Source: RACS-047 sp031553855
Lineage (GTDB): Bacteria; Bacillota; Clostridia; Christensenellales; Pumilibacteraceae
DNA: 64,000 nt
Reading direction: 5' to 3'
Assembly (NCBI GenBank): GCA_031553855.1
Contig: JAVBKW010000002.1
Span: forward strand, 1 to 64,000
The position numbers and the translations under genes are program-made. The notes under the pieces are model-generated. The model was not told where the DNA came from, did no database searches, and was given only the letters and a program-made list of their open reading frames with translations. Shown in pieces: positions 59,205 through 64,000 of this stretch. Every line of letters starts with the position of its first letter. Within the stretch, counting starts at the first letter, position 1.

Positions 59205-61121
59205 ATGGCACAGGACAAAGAGTTGCATTATGACGCGAGTAATATTCAGGTACTTGAAGGGCTCGACCCCGTAAGAAAGCGTCCGGGTATGTATATCGGT
59301 TCGACGGACGAGAGAGGGCTTCACCATTTAGTTATCGAGATAGTCGATAACAGCGTGGATGAGGCGTTGGCCGGCTTTTGCGACACTATCGACGTCACCA
59401 TCACGCCAGAGGGCGCGTGCTCGGTAGTTGATAACGGAAGGGGTATACCCGTCGATATCCATCCCAAAGAAAAGGTTTCGGCTCTTCAGCTCGTTTTAAC
59501 TAAGCTGCACGCGGGCGGTAAGTTCGGCGGCGGCGGATATAAGGTCAGCGGCGGCTTGCACGGCGTGGGGCTTTCGGTCGTAAACGCGCTGTCTGAATGG
59601 CTAGAGGTCGAGGTCTATAAGAACGGCAAGGTCTACGCGCAAAAATACAACCGCGGAGTGCCTATGCGCGCGCTCGCGGAGTCCGGCAAAACAAAGCTGA
59701 ACGGAACGAAGATCACATTTTTCCCCGACCCCGACATCTTTGAAACTATCGAGTTCACATACGAATTTTTGCGCACAAGGCTAAGAGAGGTCGCCTATCT
59801 TAATAAGGGGCTTTCCATTAACCTTGAAGATATGCGAAAGGGTCGCGAAAAGAAGGAATCCTTCCGGTTCGACGGCGGTATTTCAGATTTTGTCGAGTAC
59901 CTCAACCGCAGCAAGGAAACGCTTTTCCCTACAGTCGTTTACACAGAGCAGGTCTATAAAGAAAATATAGTCGAAATAGCTATGCAGTATAACGACAGCT
60001 ATAACGAAATAATTTATTCCTACGCCAACAACATCAATACGGAAGAGGGCGGCACTCATTTAGTCGGCTTTAAAAACGGCCTCACCAAAATCATCAACGA
60101 TTACGCCAAAAAGCAGAATATGTTCAAGAATGACGAGGAAAAGCTTTCGGGCGAGGACGTTCGCGAGGGCTTGACGGCTATCGTCAGCGTCAAGCTTATG
60201 GACCCGCAGTTTGAGGGCCAGACCAAAACTAAGCTTGGCAACTCCGAAATGCGAGGGCTTGTAGAAAAGGCGCTCACAGAGGGACTGGGAACGTATTTAG
60301 AAGAGAATCCGGCGCAGGCAAAAGAGCTTATTTTAAAATGTATAACAGCCCAGCGCGCCAGAGACGCGGCAAGAAACGCAAGAGAGCTTACGCGCCGCAA
60401 GGGTTTTTTAGAATCGACAACATTGCCCGGAAAGCTTGCCGACTGCACCGATAAGGACCCGGCGCATTGCGAAATATATATTGTCGAGGGCGACTCGGCG
60501 GGCGGCACGGCAAAGCAGGGGCGCGACAGGCGTTTTCAGGCGATACTTCCGCTCAGAGGCAAAATTTTAAACGTTGAAAAGGCAAGGCTTGCAAGGGTTT
60601 TGGAAAATGCCGAGATAAAGGCGATGATAACGGCTTTCGGCTGCGGCGTGGGCGAGGATTTCGACGAATCAAAGCTCCGCTACGGCAAAATAATTTGCAT
60701 GACCGACGCGGACGTTGACGGCAGCCATATCAGGATACTTCTGCTCACGTTCTTCTTCCGCTACATGAAGCCGCTTGTCGAAAACGGCCACGTCTATATA
60801 GCCCAGCCGCCGCTTTATAAAATAGCCAAAGGCAAGAATCAGGAATACTACTGCTACTCCGATAAGGAATTAAGCGACAAGCTCAACGAACTGGGAAGAA
60901 AGGGCACCGAAGTTCAGCGCTATAAGGGCCTTGGCGAAATGAACGCGGAACAGCTCTGGGACACTACCATGAGCCCCGAACACCGTACTCTTTTGCAGGT
61001 CACAATGGACGACGCCTACGAGGCCGACGAAATATTCACAGTCCTTATGGGCGAGGTTCCGGAATTAAGGCGCAAGTTTATTGAGGATAATGCTAAGCTT
61101 GTTAAGGAATTAGACATATAG
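59205..61121 (+). CDS. gyrB: DNA gyrase subunit B
   Basis: A 638-residue GHKL ATPase subunit of DNA gyrase. The ATP site has EIVDNSVDEALAG, VVDNGRGIPV and GGLHGVGLSVVNAL; the TOPRIM region has EGDSAGGTAKQGRD, LPLRGKILNVEKA and TDADVDGSHIR; YKGLGEMNAEQLW is near the C-terminus. The length lacks the proteobacterial insert. Together with GyrA it supercoils DNA. The ATG at 59205 is chosen for AAAGGAGA directly upstream; an open frame from 59181 has no ribosome-binding site. gyrA follows after 217 bp. Confidence 0.97.
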   Translation: MAQDKELHYDASNIQVLEGLDPVRKRPGMYIGSTDERGLHHLVIEIVDNSVDEALAGFCDTIDVTITPEGACSVVDNGRGIPVDIHPKEKVSALQLVLTKLHAGGKFGGGGYKVSGGLHGVGLSVVNALSEWLEVEVYKNGKVYAQKYNRGVPMRALAESGKTKLNGTKITFFPDPDIFETIEFTYEFLRTRLREVAYLNKGLSINLEDMRKGREKKESFRFDGGISDFVEYLNRSKETLFPTVVYTEQVYKENIVEIAMQYNDSYNEIIYSYANNINTEEGGTHLVGFKNGLTKIINDYAKKQNMFKNDEEKLSGEDVREGLTAIVSVKLMDPQFEGQTKTKLGNSEMRGLVEKALTEGLGTYLEENPAQAKELILKCITAQRARDAARNARELTRRKGFLESTTLPGKLADCTDKDPAHCEIYIVEGDSAGGTAKQGRDRRFQAILPLRGKILNVEKARLARVLENAEIKAMITAFGCGVGEDFDESKLRYGKIICMTDADVDGSHIRILLLTFFFRYMKPLVENGHVYIAQPPLYKIAKGKNQEYYCYSDKELSDKLNELGRKGTEVQRYKGLGEMNAEQLWDTTMSPEHRTLLQVTMDDAYEADEIFTVLMGEVPELRRKFIEDNAKLVKELDI

Positions 61122-61239
61122 TTTTAAGGCTTATAAGCGTCGTGATGCGGCGTCAACATCGGTTTTTTGACCGCTTGAGTATGTCAAAATACACTTCGCG
61201 TCCAAAAAACCTCGTTTCCTTGCCTGGCTCGCTTCTGAG

Positions 61240-61307
61240 CCTTTAAACGGCTGAATCGGACAAAACGGCAAATCCTTTAAACAGCCGAATTGGACAAAAC
61301 GGCAAAA
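61240..61307 (+). repeat. Tandem 34-bp repeat between gyrB and gyrA
   Basis: CCTTTAAACGGCTGAATCGG and the next 14 bases (61240-61273) are repeated at 61274-61307 with three or four changes. Upstream, GGTTTTTTG at about 61162 pairs with CAAAAAACC at about 61203, so the gap also holds a long hairpin. Confidence 0.75.
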
Positions 61308-61338
61308 ACCATTAACATAAATAATAAGGAATCAATTT

Positions 61339-63870
61339 ATGGCAAAGAAAAAGAAAGACGAAGAGTTTATTATCGAGGATAACACCAAGGTAGTTAAGCG
61401 TCAGCTTAAAGAAGAAATGGAGAAATCGTTCATAGCCTATGCTATGGCGGTCAACGTTTCGCGCGCCATACCCGACGTGCGCGACGGGCTAAAGCCGGTT
61501 CACCGCAGGATACTGTACGCGATGAGCGAGCTTAATTTGTACGCGGATAAGCCGTACAGGAAGTGCGCCCGTATCGTCGGCGACGTTTTGGGTAAATACC
61601 ATCCCCACGGCGACAGCGCGGTTTATTTTGCGCTCGTTAGGCTTGCCCAAGACTTCTCTATCCGCTGCCCGCTTGTAGACGGCCACGGAAATTTCGGGTC
61701 GGTGGACGGCGACCCGCCCGCGGCTCAAAGGTATACCGAGGCAAGGCTTGCTAAAATCGCAGGCGAAATGCTGCGCGATATCGATAAGGAGACCGTTGAC
61801 TGGTACCCCAACTTTGACGATACTCTCGAGCAGCCCACAGTACTGCCCAGCCGCTTTCCGAATCTTTTGGTGAACGGCTCCGACGGTATAGCGGTCGGTA
61901 TGGCGACGAACATCCCGCCGCACAACTTAGGCGAGGTCATTTCCGGCGTTGATGCGCTTATAGATAATCCCGACATCACTGTCGACGAGCTTTTGCAGTA
62001 CGTTCCCGCTCCGGATTACCCCACCGGCGGCATCATAATGGGCAGGGCAAACGTCCGCCACGCATACAGAACTGGCCACGGCAGCGTGGTTATCCGCGCT
62101 AAAACGCAGATTGAGGAATATCCCGTCCGCGAGGGCGGCGAGGCAATGCGCCAGAGGATCGTCGTAACAGAGCTTCCATATCAGGTCAACAAGGCCGAGC
62201 TTATCGAAACTATCGCGAATATGGTCAAGGATAAGCGCATAGAGGGCATTTCCGACATCAAGGAAGAGTCCGACCGTACGGGAATGCGCGTCGTTATCGA
62301 GGTCAAGCGCGACGCTCAGGCGCAGGTCGTTTTAAACACGCTCTATAAGCACACAAACCTTCAGATTTCCAACGGTATCACTTTCTTAGCTCTAGTTAAC
62401 GGCGAGCCTAAGATTTTAAACCTCAAGGAAATGCTCTACTACTACTTAGAGCATCAAAAAGAGGTTATACTGCGCCGCACGAAGTTCGATCTGGAAAAGG
62501 CGCAGGAAAGAGAGCATATTTTGCAGGGCTTAGTTATCGCGCTCACGAATATCGACGAGGTTATTGCGATAATCAAAAAGAGCCGCGATAAGTTCGAGGC
62601 CGCCGAAAAGCTGATGACCACTTTCATTCTTTCGGATAAACAGGCAAACGCGATACTCGAAATGCGTCTGCAAAGGCTGACGTCTCTGGAAGTCGAACAG
62701 CTCAAGTCCGAGCTTGCCGAAATCGAGATTTTAATAGGCGAGCTTACTTCTATTATCGCCAATCCTTACAAGGTGCTTGAGATAGTCAAGTCAGAGCTAA
62801 ACGAAATCAAGGAAAAATACGATACGCCGCGCCGTACCGAGCTGTGCATCGACTACGACGAGATCGACATCGGCGACCTCATCGACAGGGAAGACGTCGT
62901 TATTTCTATGACGCATTTCGGCTATATCAAGCGTCTGCCGCTCACAGAATACAAGGCTCAGCGCCGCGGCGGTAAAGGTATAACGGCACACAAGCCCAAA
63001 GAAGAGGATTTCGTCGAAAATATGTTCGTAACCTGCACGCATGACGACCTTTTATTCTTTACGACATTTGGAAAGGTCTATAAGATCAAGGCGTACGAGG
63101 TGCCCGAAAACGAGCGTACAGCACGAGGCCGCGCAATAGTCAACCTTCTCCAGCTTGCCGACGGCGAAAAGGTCAACAGCGTTATACGCTTAGAAGAAAA
63201 CACGCAGGGCAACCTGATAATGGCCACAAAGAAAGGCCTTATCAAGAAAACTGACCTTAAGGAATTTGAGTCGATACGTAAGGTGGGCAAGATTGCCATC
63301 AACCTTAACGACGACGACGAGCTTATTTCCGTTCAGTTAACGAGCGGCCGCGACGAAATAATCGTTGCCTCACGCGAGGGCAAGTGCATACGTTTCTCCG
63401 AAGAAGACGTGCGCCAGATGGGGCGCGATACTATCGGCGTCAAGTCGATGAGCCTTAATAAGGACGATTACGTTGTGGATATGACCGTCGCAAAGGACGG
63501 TTACGAGGTTCTCACCGTGTCCGAGAACGGCTACGGCAAACGCTCCGAATTAGAGGACTACCGCCTCCAGTCGCGCGCCGGTAAGGGCATTAAGGCGGGT
63601 ATGTTCACCGCCAAGACCGGTAAGCTTGTCAACCTTAAACTCATTAATCCCGACGACGATATTATGATAATAGCCGACAACGGCATCATTATCCGCCTGC
63701 GCGCAAGAGAGGTTTCTAAAATCGGGCGCGACACTCAGGGCGTCCGTATGATGAAGATGAAGAATCAGGGCAACGTTGTCTGCGTAGCTATCGCCCAGCC
63801 CGACCCCGAAGTCGCCGACGGCGCAGAGGACGCAGAAGTGAGCGAGGGCAGCGAAGGCGCGGAAGAGTAA
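61339..63870 (+). CDS. gyrA: DNA gyrase subunit A
   Basis: An 843-residue type IIA topoisomerase subunit that cuts and rejoins DNA. The active-site Tyr is Y132 in AAQRYTEARL, and the GyrA box QRRGGKG at 541-547 in the C-terminal beta-pinwheel marks true gyrase rather than topoisomerase IV. In the quinolone-resistance region HPHGDSAVYFALV, the Ser equivalent to E. coli 83 is kept (S93) while the position equivalent to Asp87 is Phe (F97). The C-terminus ends with an acidic Glu/Asp/Ala tail. Ribosome-binding site AAGGAA, weaker than its neighbours. Confidence 0.97.
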   Translation: MAKKKKDEEFIIEDNTKVVKRQLKEEMEKSFIAYAMAVNVSRAIPDVRDGLKPVHRRILYAMSELNLYADKPYRKCARIVGDVLGKYHPHGDSAVYFALVRLAQDFSIRCPLVDGHGNFGSVDGDPPAAQRYTEARLAKIAGEMLRDIDKETVDWYPNFDDTLEQPTVLPSRFPNLLVNGSDGIAVGMATNIPPHNLGEVISGVDALIDNPDITVDELLQYVPAPDYPTGGIIMGRANVRHAYRTGHGSVVIRAKTQIEEYPVREGGEAMRQRIVVTELPYQVNKAELIETIANMVKDKRIEGISDIKEESDRTGMRVVIEVKRDAQAQVVLNTLYKHTNLQISNGITFLALVNGEPKILNLKEMLYYYLEHQKEVILRRTKFDLEKAQEREHILQGLVIALTNIDEVIAIIKKSRDKFEAAEKLMTTFILSDKQANAILEMRLQRLTSLEVEQLKSELAEIEILIGELTSIIANPYKVLEIVKSELNEIKEKYDTPRRTELCIDYDEIDIGDLIDREDVVISMTHFGYIKRLPLTEYKAQRRGGKGITAHKPKEEDFVENMFVTCTHDDLLFFTTFGKVYKIKAYEVPENERTARGRAIVNLLQLADGEKVNSVIRLEENTQGNLIMATKKGLIKKTDLKEFESIRKVGKIAINLNDDDELISVQLTSGRDEIIVASREGKCIRFSEEDVRQMGRDTIGVKSMSLNKDDYVVDMTVAKDGYEVLTVSENGYGKRSELEDYRLQSRAGKGIKAGMFTAKTGKLVNLKLINPDDDIMIIADNGIIIRLRAREVSKIGRDTQGVRMMKMKNQGNVVCVAIAQPDPEVADGAEDAEVSEGSEGAEE

Positions 63871-63886
63871 TTTTAGAAAGAATTTG

Positions 63887-63924
63887 CGGGGAAAACCTTT
63901 TTTTGCAAAAAAAGGTTTTCCCCG
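63887..63924. terminator. 38-bp perfect palindrome after gyrA
   Basis: CGGGGAAAACCTTTTTTT and its exact complement are separated by nothing but the central GC, giving a perfect 38-bp palindrome 16 bp after the gyrA stop. It would be a very stable hairpin, and a bidirectional terminator is plausible though no T-tract follows it. Confidence 0.7.
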
Positions 63925-63975
63925 TACCCCTTTCCAAAAGAAACTTTTGAGTGTTTTGTAAGAATATAAAGAGGC

Positions 63976-63993
63976 GTCCAATTAATTTTAAGC
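63976..63993 (+). repeat. 18-bp sequence shared with the region before the IS200 element
   Basis: GTCCAATTAATTTTAAGC is identical to 31231-31248, and both are followed three bases later by GTCT. The window ends here, so any larger shared unit cannot be seen. Confidence 0.6.
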
Positions 63994-64000
63994 TGCGTCT

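Noticed and set aside
61143..61235. Fourth S1 or third S2 copy between gyrB and gyrA
   Set aside because: GTATGT.AAATAC and CTTGAG.ATGTCAAAAT resemble parts of both families, but the rest does not align well enough to call.

Overview
The window looks like a chromosomal stretch from an anaerobic, Gram-positive, probably gut-associated member of the Clostridia. I cannot name genus or species. The evidence is a mixed GC content with many GCG, GGC and CGC codons, tandem gyrB-gyrA, the pth-mfd pair, a tryptophan-type T-box, a YyaC-type sporulation peptidase, a BclA-like collagen-repeat protein, BspA-type leucine-rich surface proteins, a P-II-linked DUF1538 transporter and Fe-S aldo/keto reductase chemistry. 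No rRNA, tRNA, CRISPR array or prophage was seen.

Layout. 1-3.0 kb: the 3' part of a large Cys-rich repeat surface protein. 3.1-10.7 kb: a PRC-barrel protein, then DUF1858-pth-mfd and a PrsA-like foldase lipoprotein. 10.8-17.2 kb: hisC, a GH43 glycosidase, a glycerol-1-phosphate dehydrogenase-like enzyme, a NagD/AraL-like phosphatase, yyaC and cvpA. 17.4-22.6 kb is accessory: the collagen-like protein, a lipoprotein gene split by an IS630-family element, and an antitoxin with a decayed ParE toxin. 22.7-31.0 kb: Fe-alcohol dehydrogenase, Fe-S aldo/keto reductase, ECF S component/DUF1893, DUF1538 with two P-II proteins, a Dabb protein, acyl carrier protein and AlkD. 31.0-37.0 kb is a second accessory island: an IS200-type transposon, a frameshifted exported protein, a lipoprotein and a giant metalloprotease/LRR protein. 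37.2-64 kb is mostly housekeeping: SNF2 helicase, YitT, SOD, Sfp, T-box plus TrpB2, GlpK, a RelA/SpoT-domain protein, metK-luxS, an SPFH/zinc-ribbon membrane-stress pair, a TrmH-type methyltransferase, metG-tatD-radical SAM, and gyrB-gyrA.

Most distinctive signals. (1) A family of about 126-bp structured intergenic elements, three copies here, shares a core while its terminal inverted repeats differ in sequence yet still pair. Two copies place the same Shine-Dalgarno and first codons in front of unrelated genes. (2) A second family of about 130-bp near-palindromic elements has two copies, one of which supplies the 3' end of a gene. (3) Four genes share one promoter layout, -35, 17 bp, -10, exactly 6 nt, ATG, with no ribosome-binding site, which implies leaderless mRNAs; two more have a 9-nt gap. 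(4) A DUF1538 transporter is co-encoded with two different P-II proteins.

In places genes appear to work together: metK and luxS in SAM recycling; pth and mfd in rescue and repair; tatD with its radical SAM partner; the SPFH and zinc-ribbon proteins in membrane stress; GH43, AraM-like and AraL-like enzymes possibly in arabinan-related or polyol-phosphate metabolism.
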